64,000 bases of DNA from Linnemannia schmuckeri (GCA_029449235.1 JANATG010000006.1:1054001-1118000), one strand, 5' to 3'; numbered from the stretch's first letter, positions 25,129 to 38,508 are shown. Numbers and translations are program-made. Notes: generated by a model from the sequence alone, not told the origin.

Positions 25129-27720
25129 GGCGGCGGATGTGGTCAGGGATGATGGAAGCCGGGGGGGAAGGCGAGGGGGAGGGGTGGGGAAGGTAAAGGG
25201 TATAGTTGGCGAATGCTCTATGGAGGATTGACATGGAATCCGATAAGGCCAAGGGAGAGCAGGGTATTTATGTAAAAAAATACAGGATGGAGTTTTCCTC
25301 GGGAGGCGGATGGTATTTGTTGTTTGTTGCTGGTCAATTAAAGTGTATAGACAATGATTAAATGATAAATGAATGAACGAGGGTGGACAATAAACTTGAA
25401 GGTACTCGATTGGCCATGGCTAGAGGGAAAGGGCCAAGGGGACATGCAAATAAAGGATAAAGAACAAACACAAGGACAAGAATAAGACCAAGGGTTAAGG
25501 ACCATAAGTTTAATGTATAGTATGTTTGGAGAAGCTTAGTGCAGTTGTTGCAATTGAATGAATTAACTTCTCTTTGAGAGACTTCTTTTAAGCTTGTGAA
25601 CACGAGCATGGCGGTTATTAGAGTTCTGTCCAGTCGCGTAGAATCCTTTCGTCGCTGCTTGTTCTCAAGTGCTCTATCTGTCTATCTTTGTATCATTTTT
25701 TGAGTTGACTCTCTCTCACCCATTACTCGATTTTTACTTATGTTCCCTAAGTGGAAGTAGAGAAGGAAGGAGAAAAGGTTCTATGTGAGCCATACAAAGT
25801 CGCTTTGGACCATTTTGGCACCATATAATATTATTTCGATTGCCAACTTGGGTTCGTTCATTGTGTCATGGCCATTTTATTTTATTTATTTTACAGTAAG
25901 CAATTGAACCATTCAATTTCTGTCTCTCTCTCTTCCCCCTTCCCTCATTCTTTCTCTCCCTTTCTCTCTCACCCGATCATTTATTTTCTCGTTCGTTGAC
26001 TTTCTTTTTTTAACGACCTCCCGCCTCTTTCTTTGTCTCTGCCTTCTTCACTTTCGCCGTTTCGTTATTCCTCGTTTCCTTCCGCCGTCGAGAGACAAGA
26101 AAAAGTGATTAAGAAAGAGAGAGAGAATCGCATACAAAATGGACACAAGAAATGGCAAGAGGAATAAGAGGGACGAGGAGACGAAAAAGGTTGGGCCTCT
26201 TTTCCTTCTCCCCTCGTCCATCCGTTTTAGGTTTTGTACCATCTGTTGCCGTGAACAAATGGCGTGAACTCTGATTGGCTCTTCGGTTTTTTTTTTCAGT
26301 TAACTTGAACACCTGCCTTGCCTTACCCTCTTCTTCACCGAGGGTCTTGCCTATCACACCATTGAGATCTCGTTATGGATCATTATTTTTTTTATGAGAG
26401 CAAAATAATATTCAAAAATGGGTCACACTGCCCCTTTGACCATTTCTATCCACTGATCCTCCTGCTTACTTGCTGCCCTCTGTGAACACAAGAAGTACCC
26501 TCGGTGTCCATTTTTGAAAGGTACAGTACAAACAACACAGATGCTACATATGCTGGGCCTTGTGTTGTTTGTTTGTTGATGTTATTTATTTGGATTTCGT
26601 TTGTCTACTTCCTGCCTTTTCATATTCACAATTTCCGAATGACTCTTTCTTCCATCCCAAAAGTGAAGACGAAAGTTTTGTGTGAGCAGAAAGCTTTCGT
26701 TTCGAGTTCCCTTATTCAATTTTGTTTTCATCCCTCTGCCTCGTCCATTTTGGCCTGTTTTGGGTTGTTGTTGACCCATCTCTCCTTGACTTTTGCGTTA
26801 GTTCCCAAAGTAGAGAAAAGTATAACAGCGATTTATTTTCTTTTGATTCTGTGAAAAAATTAACATTTTTTCTGTGAGAAAAAAGACGAGCGACGACAGG
26901 GTACAAGGATGCATACGATGTGTTCAAGCGAGATAACTCTTTTTCCTCTCTTTGTGTGTGAGAAAAGCTTCTGGAGGAAGAAAGGGATGGGCCAAAAGGC
27001 GACTCTGAGTAACGAATGGCCTTTCGCGAAAAAGAGTGCATACACGCATGAGTAAGACGCAACTCTTTTCTGTGCTTTTTTTATCAATCATGCGTCACAT
27101 CTGGGACTGTCGTTGGTAGCGAAGGCAAGTCTACGTCTTCCTCATATTTTTACCCTACCTTTCCCTGTCCCTCTGCCTTTTTTTTCATCTCTGGTCTGCC
27201 CTTTTCTTTCTCTTCTCTCTTTCCAGGGGTCATGGCCTACTTAAGAATCTAAACGAGAGAGAGGCTACAGAAGTCGACCATTTTTTCTATGCCTTGGTAA
27301 GAAGCACAATAAATGTACCTAATGGCAAGTATTGCTCAGAGTGTATAAGTGCGCTATCCCATAACCTACCCCCACCGAGACCTTTTCCTCCATGCCGGAT
27401 ATCTCGGAAAACAGGTCCGAAGCAAAAAGCAAAGAAAATAAAAAACAACTTTCACAAAAGCCGAGTGAATAGCATTCATGCTACTTTCCCTTGCCAGTAC
27501 CCATTGTCCTTCGCCTAACCCTGCCATTGTTGTCCTTCCTTTCCTTCTCTTCCCTCCTTGCTTCCTCGTCTGCATAGTGTCTTGGAGGGGTTCTCGGGTC
27601 ACACTTCCCTTTTGTAAATAAACAAAGAAGAGAACAGCAAAAAAAAATAACACAACCATGAGTTTTCCGTGGTTGACCTTGCTGGGCCAATGGGCTTCGA
27701 CCCATTCTCCCACCCCTTCC

Positions 27721-27770
27721 TTTCGGTTATAAACACCAACAAAACTTTCGGTTATAAACACCAACAAAAT
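27721..27770. repeat. Two tandem copies of a 25-bp unit
   Basis: The unit beginning TTTCGGTTATAAACACC occurs at 27721 and again at 27746, differing only at its last bases. Confidence 0.9.
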
Positions 27771-27911
27771 GGTGACAATCACAACCAAAACAAGTGTCTA
27801 CACACAACAAAAAATCGACAAGCACAAAAAAATAAGGAAAACTCTATTCGACTAGTGCGAAGACTCGGAAGATTGAGAACAAGGAAAAGGGAAATGGTGT
27901 CATGACGCCGC

Positions 27912-27933
27912 TTTTTTTTTTTTTTTTTTTTTT
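27912..27933. repeat. Poly(T) tract
   Basis: About 22 uninterrupted T residues in the OPT1-OPT2 spacer. Confidence 0.95.
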
Positions 27934-28820
27934 GCCCAACAATAACCTTCTTTCTTATTTTCTTGCTTCTCTTCGGTCGACATTTTTTTTTTTTCAGCGA
28001 GGATAACTATACTTGAGCGCCGCCCAATTTTCGGCGCCAAGTAAAAGAAAAAGGGCGGGACGGTTAACCGAAAGAAAGAACCAAAGATGAATCAACTCAA
28101 GATGAAAAAGGAAGAGAGGGGCGAGCAACGTGGTCTATGGCGTCATTAGGAATCCAACCCGCCCTTCCTTCCTTCTTCCTTCCATTCTTCTTTCTTTCGG
28201 CTCAGCGCCCAATGTTTCGTGGCAATGAAAGAAATCAAACTGCATCTTAATAGGGAAATGCAAAAAAACAAGCAACAACATCAAAAAACAAAGATAAACA
28301 CACATAAGCAACTTGTATGGGTAACGGAATACACTGATGGAGAAGAAAAGCAGAGAAAAAGGCATTAAGTTAAAATCCCTATTGGTTTTTGGAGAGACGC
28401 GATTATGGCGGGTATCAGAGGGGAGTGATCTGGATTACGTCAAGAGTGGGGCTGTGTGTAAGCGAAGGGGAACTGGTTACAGGCTGCAGGTTCCATGTGG
28501 GGTCTAGTCCGCGAAAGGGAAGAGACCTGCTGCGACCCTCAGACGACGTTGTGATTCCTCCCAAAGTGACGAGGACAAGGAAAGAAAGAGAAGGGGATTG
28601 AGAAAATGCTCTTGAGGCGAGAGGAGTTCATACATGCACTGCATGACTTTCCCAATGAGGAATCAAAGGGATACCACCTGGACAAAACATAACTACCAAA
28701 CTCAGACATAGGGACCACATGGACTTGTGTCCAAATTCGCTCTCATTTCTTTTAGAGTACTGTACAAACAATGCTAATGAATAATGAATTATAAAGGGCA
28801 CAAACATCGAGTGAGCAGGA

Positions 28821-31476
28821 CTACAATCCACTGCCACCAGTCCACTGTCCCTTGAATGCCCCACATCGATCTGGGCTGAGATATGGCGCATTGTTGCCCT
28901 CTGGTGTGTAGTGATTGAACCACCAGCTCGGGACTTCCACTTGCATCTAACGATCGAGAAAATTGACCAATGTATGTTGACATTAGTTTTGCATTCCCGT
29001 ATTTTACAATCAACACCAACAGTGAATGAAAATTCTTGGTTACCTTGGCTGAGATGCCTCCACCGAGGAACAAGAAGATGGCGAGTCCTGTAAACGCTGC
29101 ACCAGTGTCCAAACTAGATGCAAGGATCAGGGCATACTTCTGCCACCAGCCCTTATGGTACCGGAAGATGTAGAACCGGAACACAAGACAGCAGATCAGA
29201 CCCGAGAAAATGCTCATAGTATACCCATTAGGGAACGCGGACATGCCACCGGCGATGATGGACACGTTCATATTCGACCATGAGACTCGTGGATAGACCT
29301 TGGACAAGATCCAGAGGATTACAGGGATGACAGCGCCGACTAGGAGGCCATAGTACACGAACCCGTATCTGCCGCTGGACGCAAACATCCGTGCGGGCCC
29401 CAGGGCGCCATAGATCAGACCCGAACCCCAGAATGTCTCGACACGTTGACCGGTCCAGAGTCCATTGGGGTCCGTCGTATTGCCGTTGAGGACTTCGCGT
29501 TGAGAGTCGATAATGAGAATCATGGTCAGGTAGTTGAAGCAGCAGCCAATCAACGTTCCCCAGAACTGACCGATGAACATGGCGCGTGGAGGGATCTTCA
29601 TATAGTGTCCGAGCTTGAGGTCCGAGAGGAGGTTCATACACTGGTACATGGACATATAACCATAGCACTTGAATGTCATGTTAGCGATAGGCTTGCCAGG
29701 AAGAATATAGCCACACACCAGTTCCGTAATGACATTGAGGCCGGGTCCGAATCCAGTGATCGCAGTCATGGCGCAGATTGGGAGCGTGAGGGCCCATCCG
29801 ATAGCAAGAGCGACGAGGAGACCCCACCAAGGTAATTGCTTGATATACGTCTCGCAGACAAAGATGGCCAATGCTGCCATTATGAAGTAGAAGGCTGCAT
29901 ACCAGAGTTGAGGGACCTCTGGGTATACCCTCATCATCCTGGTGTGAATGTCGTCATCTTCGCCACCGACTGCGCGCTTCCAGTTGCTCACAATCGAGGC
30001 TCCGTGAAAGCAGACAATGTGAGATACACAACCGGAGAGGGATACGAAGCTGTTGTAAAGGAGCGCGATACCACAAAAAAAAGGAGGCACAGTGAGATAC
30101 CAGGTTAAAATTAGCGAACTGAGTAAACAATGCACATAGTAACCACATATACCCCTTTTCAGAAAGCATCCCGGGGCTAACCTGACAAAAAAGACAAGAG
30201 CATAAAGGGGCGTCATCATTGCTGGGGTTCCAGCATCGTATTTGGCCACATCCAAAGAGAAGTCAAGGTTCAAAACAGCATTAATGTCGAACCTGGTGCC
30301 GTTCTCATGAAAAAGCCGCGAGGTCAGAGGTCTGCCATACGTCCGTGTCCCGAGTGCATTGGTGAGCCACATGATGGGTAGGATTATCCAGTAGTTAAAG
30401 ATCATGCCTCCATAGTTGGCAAGCTGCGCCGCCAGGGGATAATACATGGTTGAGCCACCGATCGAGTTCCAGTCGAACGACAGGGCAAGAACCCCTCCTC
30501 CAGAAATGGACGAGAAGATTGCCCAGACGTCTCTGTTAAAAGGAGATATCCAACAAGCCCAATCAAAGAACACCAACAATGGAGCAAGGTACTGGGGGAT
30601 GAACTCATATAGGAACATGCCGATGCAAAAGGCCCAGAAGAATTTCATGTAGGACCAGCCCCGGATCATCTTGCGAGTCTTGAATTCATCCGTATTGTGG
30701 ATGGCATTGTAGAAGACGACTTGGACTAAGTTGGACCACCAAACCATCTCTGCAGGGTAGACGAGGTATTTGCGAAGGACACCTGCCATGCCATATCCAA
30801 TGCACTGCGTGGTTAAAATAAGCAATAAGGAGCCTAGAGCATTGATCCTGTAGTTGAGGTACAGGTCCGTGGCTGACAGAATATCAATCGCATAGGCAGC
30901 ACTAGCAGCCGTCGACACCGAAATGCCAATCAAAGTATGCTCCTTGATATTGAAAGGTCCAGGGTTGAGTGAGAAGGCGATCTTCCTGACTGTAAAGGAT
31001 CCTGTTGGGAGCATCCGCGCCATACCCTTGCCCATCGCATACGACGCCAGGTTAACAAAGAAGATCGAGAACGTTCCCGAGGTGGTCCGATAAAAGTAGT
31101 ACTGTTGGACGACAGCGCCAATGATACTGAAGAAGGTCGACAGGATCCAGTATCGAAACGTGATTGCCACCAGAGCGGTGTCGTCAGTAATCGGCACGAC
31201 TAAAGACAATAGCAAAAAAAAGAAGGAATGGTAATGTGTGTGTCAGTGCTACTTGACAAAACCACCCTTGCGAGTATTTTTTTTCTCTCTGTATGTTAAA
31301 TTTCGTATGACAAGTACACTATACACACCAAGGCGAACGGCCTCAACGGACGAATTCTGTCTCTCATATTCCTCACTCATTTCGACACTACTCTCAGGGT
31401 CATTGTTGCTGTCCTTCTCATCGATGTATTCAGACTTGGAGAATGTCGTTTCAACGGGACTTGATATTTCGTTCAT
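28821..31476 (-). CDS. OPT-family oligopeptide transporter, array copy 2
   Basis: Four exons, 31476-31329, 31199-30182, 30049-29044 and 28946-28821; 765 aa. Seen: N-terminal acidic tail, VVPITDDTALVAITFRYW signature, SLNPGPFNIKEH and HYMKIPPRAMF motifs. The intron at 30181-30050 is 132 nt, a multiple of three without a stop, so it reads through as a spurious insertion; splicing restores LVFFVSFVSLSGCVSHI as in the paralogues. The last intron, 29043-28947, lies just before the conserved tail; splicing gives VPSWWFNHYTPEGN and the closing TGGSGL, whereas read-through gives an unrelated end. The two internal introns are not both present in any paralogue. Function as for the array: proton-coupled peptide or glutathione import, substrate unknown. 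Confidence 0.9.
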
Positions 31477-32335
31477 ATGTGTATGTGTGATCCGCAAACT
31501 GAATGAAGGTATTTTCGTTGAACGTGGAGGTGAAGTGACGTTTAGGCGAAAGATGTGTAAAGGGCTCAAAAAAATTGAAGGCAAGGAAAAAAAAAAAAAG
31601 GATGGGGAGGCGAAGAAGCAGTTGCAGAAATATAAGGGGGAGGAGAGGAGGAGCGGGATGGAAATCAGACTTGGTACCTGCTCAAAGACGAGAGTGGGCT
31701 GAGGGCGGCAAAGGATGGACAAAAGGAAAAGGTAAGGGGGTCAAAGGGGTATGTAGGAAAGGGATAGAGAGGAGAGGCCTCGGCTGCAACTACTTGGATG
31801 GGTATCTCATTGCTCTGGGATATGAGTGGGGGACAGAGAGAGAGGAAGAGTGGAGAGAGAAAGGGGCAAAGTCAGCCGTGAAGGAGCGAATTAAGGAGAC
31901 GAAAATTTTGGCAGGGAATGAGGGAAAACAAGATCTCTCCATTCCACTATCAATCTCTGGACAAGCATCATCCGTTACCTCTCCATGCGTAACCATTGTT
32001 ATTTTTCATTTGACGAAAGAGTATGCTACAGGCATGGACAAGTGCTCGTCCGTGTCATCACTAAGGGAAAAAGAAAGGAAAAACAAACAAGCGAGGGTTG
32101 TCGCATGAGTTTCCGGGACTTGCCAAGTATCATGGTACTCGCAGCAACTGATTACGCTGAGACTAGTAGAGAATGAGTATGAGGTTGTCATAGAGGTCAA
32201 GTCCAACACAAAACGCGTCCCAAGGTGTTCGCGTTTGCCACTGGTATTAGATACATAAGCTTTTTTTGTTAAAAAAATAAATAGAGGGTTTATAGTACTT
32301 GTACAAGATGGCAAAAATCCTAAGTATTGAAAAGA
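31477..32335. other. OPT2 promoter and OPT3 3' region
   Basis: About 0.86 kb between two tandem minus-strand OPT genes. Purine-rich on the plus strand near OPT2, with no other gene signal. The plus-strand frame at 31575-32108 is low-complexity Lys/Arg/Glu sequence and is not called. Confidence 0.55.
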
Positions 32336-34993
32336 CTACACGCCACCGGTCCAGTTCTTGTTCATGTAGGAACCACACCGGTCGATGGCCATCAATGGGG
32401 CAGGGGTTTCGTGCTCATTGTTGCCCCACCAGTGCGGGGCGTCAAAGTGCAGCTTGGAGGAGATACCACCGGAAACGAACAAGAACAGGACGACGCTTGT
32501 AAAGGCAGTACCTGTGTCCAAGGCTGATGCAAGGATCAGGGCATACTTCTGCCACCAGCCTTGGTGGTAACGGAACATGTAGAACCTGAACACAAGACAA
32601 GCGATCAGGCCAGAGAGGATGCTGAACGTATAGCCATTGGGATATGCGGTCATGCCCTGGATGATGACACAGAAATTCACGTTCGACCAATAGATTCGTG
32701 GATGTGCCTTAGAGAGGGCCCAGAGAATGACAGAGATAATTGCTCCGACTAGGAAGCCATAGTAAACGAATCCGTAATTACCGCTGGATGTAAACATCCG
32801 CGAGGGTCCAAGGGCGCCAAAGATCAGACCAGACCCCCGAAAGGTCTCGATGCGCTGATTATTCCAAAGTTTGGCAGGATCGTTCTTGCTTCCGTTGAGA
32901 ATATCGCGCTGAGAGTCGATGATCAGGATCATGGTCAGATAGTTGAAGAGTGCTCCGATAAGAGTGCCCCAGAGCTGGCCAATGAACATGGAGCGAGGAG
33001 GAATCTTCATATAATGGCCAAGCGTGAGATCTGAGAGCAGAATCTGGCACTGGTACATGGTCATATAGCCGTAGACCTTGAAGGCCATGTTGGCGATAGG
33101 CTTGCCGGGAAGTATGTAGCCGCAGACCAGCTCCGTGATGATATTGAGTCCAGGACCTGAACCGGTGATGGCCATCATGGTGCAGATCAGAAGCGTCAAG
33201 ACCCATCCCATGGCGAGAGCAATGAGGAGGCCCCACCAAGGTAGCTGCTTAATATGCGTCTCGCAGACAAAGATGGCCAGTGCTGCCACGGCAATGTAAA
33301 AGGCAGCGTACCAGAGTTGAGGGACTTCTGGATAGATCCTCTTCATCCTGGTGTAGATGTCATTGCCTTCGCCACTGACAGCACGTTTCCAGTTGCTCAA
33401 AATCAAGGCGCCATGAAAACAGACGACATGGGAGATGCAGGCAGCAAGAGAAGCGAAGCTGTTATGATGGCAGTAATAAGCAACAAGAAGTACAGTGTGA
33501 GTGTGATAATAAGTAAAGTGATAAACAGCAGACAGTAATATGGATCAATCACGTTCAATCCATGAACTAACCTGAAAAAAAAGGAGTGCGTAAAGGGGTG
33601 TCATCACCGCTGGCGTTCCGGCGTTGTACTTGTCAACGTTCAGAGGATTGTCGGATTTCAGCACAGTCTTGACGTCGAACTTGGTACCATTCTGGAAGAA
33701 TAGATGGAGGGTCAGGGGTTTGCCATATGTCTGTGTCCCGAAGGCGTTGGTAAGCTACATGATGGGCAGGATTATCCAGTAACTGAGGATATTGTCCGCG
33801 AAGCTGCAGAGCTGCGCCGCTAGAGGGTAGTACAGAGTTGAGCCGCCGATCGAGTCCCAGTCAAACGAGAGGGAAAAGACGTCACCTCCAAAAACGGAGG
33901 AAAAGATTGCCCAGACGTTCTTGTTAGACGGAGCTATCCAACAGGCTCAATCGAAATATACCAGCAACGGAGCAAAGTACTGTGGAAGGAACTATTGTGA
34001 GTAAAGAAAAAATGACGCAGGAATGAACGATGTGAGTACATGACTGTAAGAATATGCGCGTGTACAATGCTTACCAATATCATAACTGTATAGTGCTGTA
34101 TGCGCTACGTACTACGTACCCCATAGATGAACATGCCAATGCAAAAGACCCAGAGAATCTTCATGTAGGACCAGCCCCGGATCATCCTGCGCGCCTTGAA
34201 CTCGTTCGTGTTGTGGATGGCATTGTAGAAGACGACCTGGATCAGATTGCTCCACCAGACCATTTCTGCGGGGTAGACGAGATATTTGCGTAGCATGCCT
34301 GCCATACCGTAACCAACGCACTGCGTACTCAGGATAAGCAACAGGGACCCCAGAGCGCTGACCCTATACTCAAGATAAAGATCCATTGCCGAAAGAATGA
34401 CGATCGCATATGCAGCAGTTGCACCATGATGCCGATTAAGACATGTTCCTTGATGTTAAATGGTCCTGGGTTGAGAGACAAGGAAAACTTGCCAATACTA
34501 ATGGCTTTTGTCGGAAGAATCCGTGCCATAGCCGTGCCTAGCGCATACGACTCGAGGTTGACAAAGAAGATCGAGAACACTCCGTTGGTGATGCGAAAGT
34601 AGCGGTATTCTTGGATCACGGCGCCGATGATGCCGAAGAAGGTCGATATCACCCAGAATCGAAATGTGATTGCCACAAGTGTTGTGTCGTCAGTAATCGG
34701 TACAACTATATGGTTGACGGAACAAGAGACAAACATAAACCCAGCGGTGTCAGTGCTTTTACCATACCAACGAAAAGACATTTCGCATCCAAAAAAAAGT
34801 TTAATTTTGTGAATGCATGGATGTCACACTACTTACCAAGTCGAACAACTTCAACCAGTGGTCTCTCTGCTTCGTAATCTTCGCTCATACCCACACTATC
34901 CTTGATATCATCATACTTCTCGTCGTATTCTTGCTTCTCATCGTACTCTGCTTTGGATGGTATCGTCTCATGGGGATTTGATATTTGATTCAT
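32336..34993 (-). pseudogene. OPT-family transporter pseudogene, array copy 3
   Basis: The exon plan is recognisable: 34993-34837, 34705-34120, 33991-33572 and 33458-32336. At least four lesions are seen. Exon 2 is 586 nt against 596 in copy 4, a 10-nt deletion near 34411-34430 that breaks the frame after the NPG motif. TGA at 33949-33947 replaces the Trp codon of the FDWACW region. TAG at 33757-33755 replaces the Trp of the IMWL region. One base is missing at the end of exon 3, so the next splice is out of phase. In addition the last codon of exon 2 encodes Gly where copies 2 and 4 have Glu. The last exon (32336-33458) still has a clean 373-codon frame with HYMKIPPRSMF and the tail ending TGGV. 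Expression of a functional transporter is unlikely. Confidence 0.88.
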
Positions 34994-35636
34994 GTTGTGT
35001 GTGTGTCTGCTCAAAAAAAAACGGCGAGGATTCCCGTTGAAGGTGAGAAGGAAAAGTATGACTTTTAGGTAAAGTTGAAATGAATGAGGAAAAACAACAA
35101 CAAAACAAACAAAATGTAAAAATACAAAAATAGTGGAGGAGATGGATAAGCAGTTTACACCTATCGTAGCATGCTCAAGATAACGGGCTGAAGGCAAGGC
35201 AAAGGCGAAGAAAGACGAAGGGATTAGGAAGTAGAGATATATGATGAAGTTGGGTGAAGTGATAGCGGGTGCCTTAACAGCATCGCCGCTCTAGGACGAG
35301 AGAGTAACGTAGAGAGAGAAAGAGTGGGGAGGAGATAAAGGGGCCATGTTAACTTTGAAGGGGAGATGGTGTAGGAACCAAGCCAAGAAAGAGGAGCGAT
35401 GGGCATGAAAAAAGATGCAAATGGTCTCTCTTGCTCCCTCTCCATTCTTTACAAAAAAGAATATCATCCACTACTTCTCTCAGTGCATAGCCTTTGCGGC
35501 TTGGCATGCATCTGAAGGGGACACCATAACAAACAGAAATGTGTCTGACACGCAAGAAAAGGAGCTGAGTATGCTTATATATGTATATATACATGAATGC
35601 GCTGTGTGAGGGATACAACGCAAGCAAAAGAGGAAA
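34994..35636. other. OPT3 upstream and OPT4 3' region
   Basis: About 0.64 kb spacer in the array, with the promoter remains of the pseudogene and the 3' UTR of copy 4. An imperfect TATATATGTATATATA run lies near 35576. No gene-like frame. Confidence 0.55.
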
Positions 35637-38119
35637 CTACACTCCACCGGTCCAGTTCTGTCCCTTGTAGGAGCCACACCGGTCGCTGGACATGTATGGG
35701 GCCGTCGTTCCATTCTCATCCGCATAGTTGCCCCACCAATGCGGGAAGCTGATAGACAACTTTGGGGAGACGCCTCCGGAGAAGAACAGAAACATGACGA
35801 GGCCCGTAAATGCTGCGCCGGTGTCGAGGGCAGCGGACAAAACAAAGACGTATTTCTTCCACCAGCCCTTGTGGTAGCGGAAGATGTATCCCTGGAAGAT
35901 TAGGCAGACGACAATGCTGGGAAAAATGCCGATGGCATAGCCGTTGGGGTAGGCACTCATACCTCCGGCAATGATGGCTACGTTAAACTTGGACCACTGG
36001 TACTGCGGAAACACCTTGGAGAGGGTCCACAAGATGACGGGAGCAATGAAGCCGATTAAGAAACCGATGTAGACGAACCAATACTTGCCGTCTAACGCAA
36101 ACATTTTGGCAGGACCGAGGGCACCGTAGATCAGACCAGAGCCCCAGAATGTGTCGACACGCTGACCAGTCCAAAGACCGGTAGGATCGTCCTTGGTTCC
36201 GTTGAGGGCTCCGCGTTGCGAGTCGATGATGAGAACCATGGTGAGGTAGTTGAAGACTGCTCCTATGAGGGTGCCCCAGAACTGGCCGATGAACATGGAG
36301 CGGGGAGGGATCTTCATATAGTGTCCGAGTTTGAGGTCCGAGAGAAGGTTCTGGCACTGGTACATGGCCATGTATCCATAGCACTTGAAGGTCATGTTGG
36401 CGATAGGCTTGCCGGGGAGCATGTAGCCGCATACTAGCTCCGTAATGACGTTGAGACCAGGACCAAAACCGGTGATGGCGACCATGGCGCAGATGGGGAG
36501 GGTCAGCAGGAATCCGAGAACGAGGGAGACGATAAGACCCCACCAAGGAAGTTGGAGCTCGTAGGCCTCACAGACAACAATAGCCAATCCTGCCATGATT
36601 ACGTAAAAGATGGCGTACCAGAGTTGAGGCACCTCGGAGTAAACTTTCATCATCTTGGTGTGGATATCCTCACGATTGGAGCCAACGGCGGCCTTCCAGT
36701 TCTTGACTATGTCGAATCCATGGAAACAGATAATATGAGATACACATCCAGCGAGCGCGACGAAGGAGGTCATAAAACCTAGAGCGTACATGGGCGCCAT
36801 GTTGGCTGGTTTTCCTGCGTTGTAGAGGTCCCAGTTGACGGTGTAGTCGGAGTTCAAGACTTCCCTGATGTTGAACGGCGTGTCGTCGTCGTAGAAAAGA
36901 TGAGATGTCAACGGTCTCCCTATGGACTTTGTTCCCAAAACATTATTCAGCCAGAAAATGGGAAGGATGATCCAGTAGTTCAAGACCATGCCGCCGTAGG
37001 TGCAGAGCTGAGCAGACAGAGGCAGCCACAAGGTGGCACCACCGATTGAGGTCCAGTCGAAGGAGAGCGAGAAGATTCCTCCGCCAGATACGGATGAGAA
37101 TAGCGCCCAGACATTCTTGTTGAAAGGATTCAGCCAACAGACCCAGTCGAATGTTACCAAAAGGGGAGCAACAAGTTGAGGGATGAACTAGAAAAAGATG
37201 CCGAAGGGTGCCGGGTGTGAGTGCGAGTATAGATGGACAATGCATATTGAAAAGATAGATCAAGTATGCATGAATAGCAAGTGTGTAAGTTTGTGTCTAC
37301 CTCATAGATGAACATGCCAATACAAAAGACCCAAAAGTATTTCATATAAGACCAACCCCGGATCATCTTCATGGTCTTGAAGTCGCCAGTGCTGTGCATG
37401 CCATTGTAAAAGACAACCTGGACCAAGTTGGACCACCAAACCATCTCGGCGGGATATACCAGATACCTACGGAGTAAACCAGCCATGCCATAGCCAACGC
37501 ACTGAGTAGTGATGATGAGAATAAGAGATCCGACAGCGCCTATGCGGTAGTTAAGGAAAAGATCGGTGGCAGACAAGATGTCTATGGCATATGCGGATCC
37601 AGCAGCAGTCGATACCGTGATTCCAATTAAGGCATGCTCCTTGATGTTGAAAGGTCCAGGGTTGAGGGACATGGAGTAACGATCAAGAGTGATGGATCGA
37701 ACAGGGAGGTATTTTTCCATGAACTTTCCAATGGAGTATGACGCAAGGTTGACAAAGAAGATTGAGAAGGAGCCAGAGGTGGTGCGGTAGAAGTAGTATT
37801 GCTGAATGATGGCGCCAATGATCGAGAAGAAGGAGGCAATGATCCAGTAGCGGAATGTGATGGCATTCAATGAAGGGTCATCGGTGACAGGAACAACTGT
37901 CGGTATCAGTTGTGATAAGGCGGGGATGGCACAACAAGCTGTTAGTCACGGCCGGCGACATGAATAAATACAAATTGTGCAAACAGATGTCACGGACATA
38001 CCCAGGGCAACAGCCTCAATGCGAGAGTTATCGACCTCCTCGTTCATGACGAGGGTATCCTCGTTGGCGTTCTTGTCGCTTTGCGTCTTTTCGACGGCGT
38101 ACTCGCGTTTGTCCGCCAT
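35637..38119 (-). CDS. OPT-family oligopeptide transporter, array copy 4
   Basis: Three exons, 38119-38002, 37896-37301 and 37187-35637; 754 aa. Start MADKREYAVEK at 38119. Seen: VVPVTDDPSLNAITFRYW signature, SLNPGPFNIKEH, HYMKIPPRSMF, and a C-terminus ending NWTGGV that is shared with the pseudogene copy. The second intron follows the conserved FIYE segment and is also present in the pseudogene but not in copies 1 and 2. It is an integral membrane proton-coupled transporter for small peptides, glutathione or similar compounds by family; the substrate cannot be read from sequence. The first gene of the array in transcription order, it has a long upstream region with CCAAT-like sequences. Confidence 0.93.
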
Positions 38120-38506
38120 GGTAGTGTGGTTCATGAAAAAAGAAAAGAAGACGAAGGGGAACAGAAAGAACGCTCGACCCTTTTGTACAGGTATATGTAT
38201 GTGTGTGAGATAGTCGGTGAACTGGGTAAGGAAGAATGGGCAAAGGGGCAATCGAGCGCAGGCAGGGGTGTCTTCTTTTTATGCAGCCATCCCTCGTAGA
38301 GGCGAAAAAGAGAAAAAGAAGGAGGAGTAGCTAGATGACTCCAGGGCTCAAGATTGGAGGATGATGCCAAGTAATGAGTTCTTGTCCAGCGAGGGGGCAA
38401 CAAGGGGTGACAAGCGACGAGTGAAGGATGGTAAAAAAAGAACAAGGATGAAGATGGGTGTTTGATCCCATCACTAATTGGCTCCTGGTTTTTTATTTTA
38501 TTTATT

Positions 38507-38508
<2 letters not shown>

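Larger units (their letters stand above)
25129..28820. other. Long spacer between OPT copies 1 and 2
   Basis: About 3.7 kb without a supportable gene. The left end must carry the OPT1 promoter. The rest is AT-rich with pyrimidine blocks, a poly(T) tract (27912-27933) and a short tandem duplication (27721-27770). Reading frames here are short and lack family features. Confidence 0.55.

Noticed and set aside
31575..32108. 177-codon Lys/Arg/Glu-rich frame between OPT2 and OPT3
   Set aside because: Purine-rich low-complexity promoter sequence; no domain.
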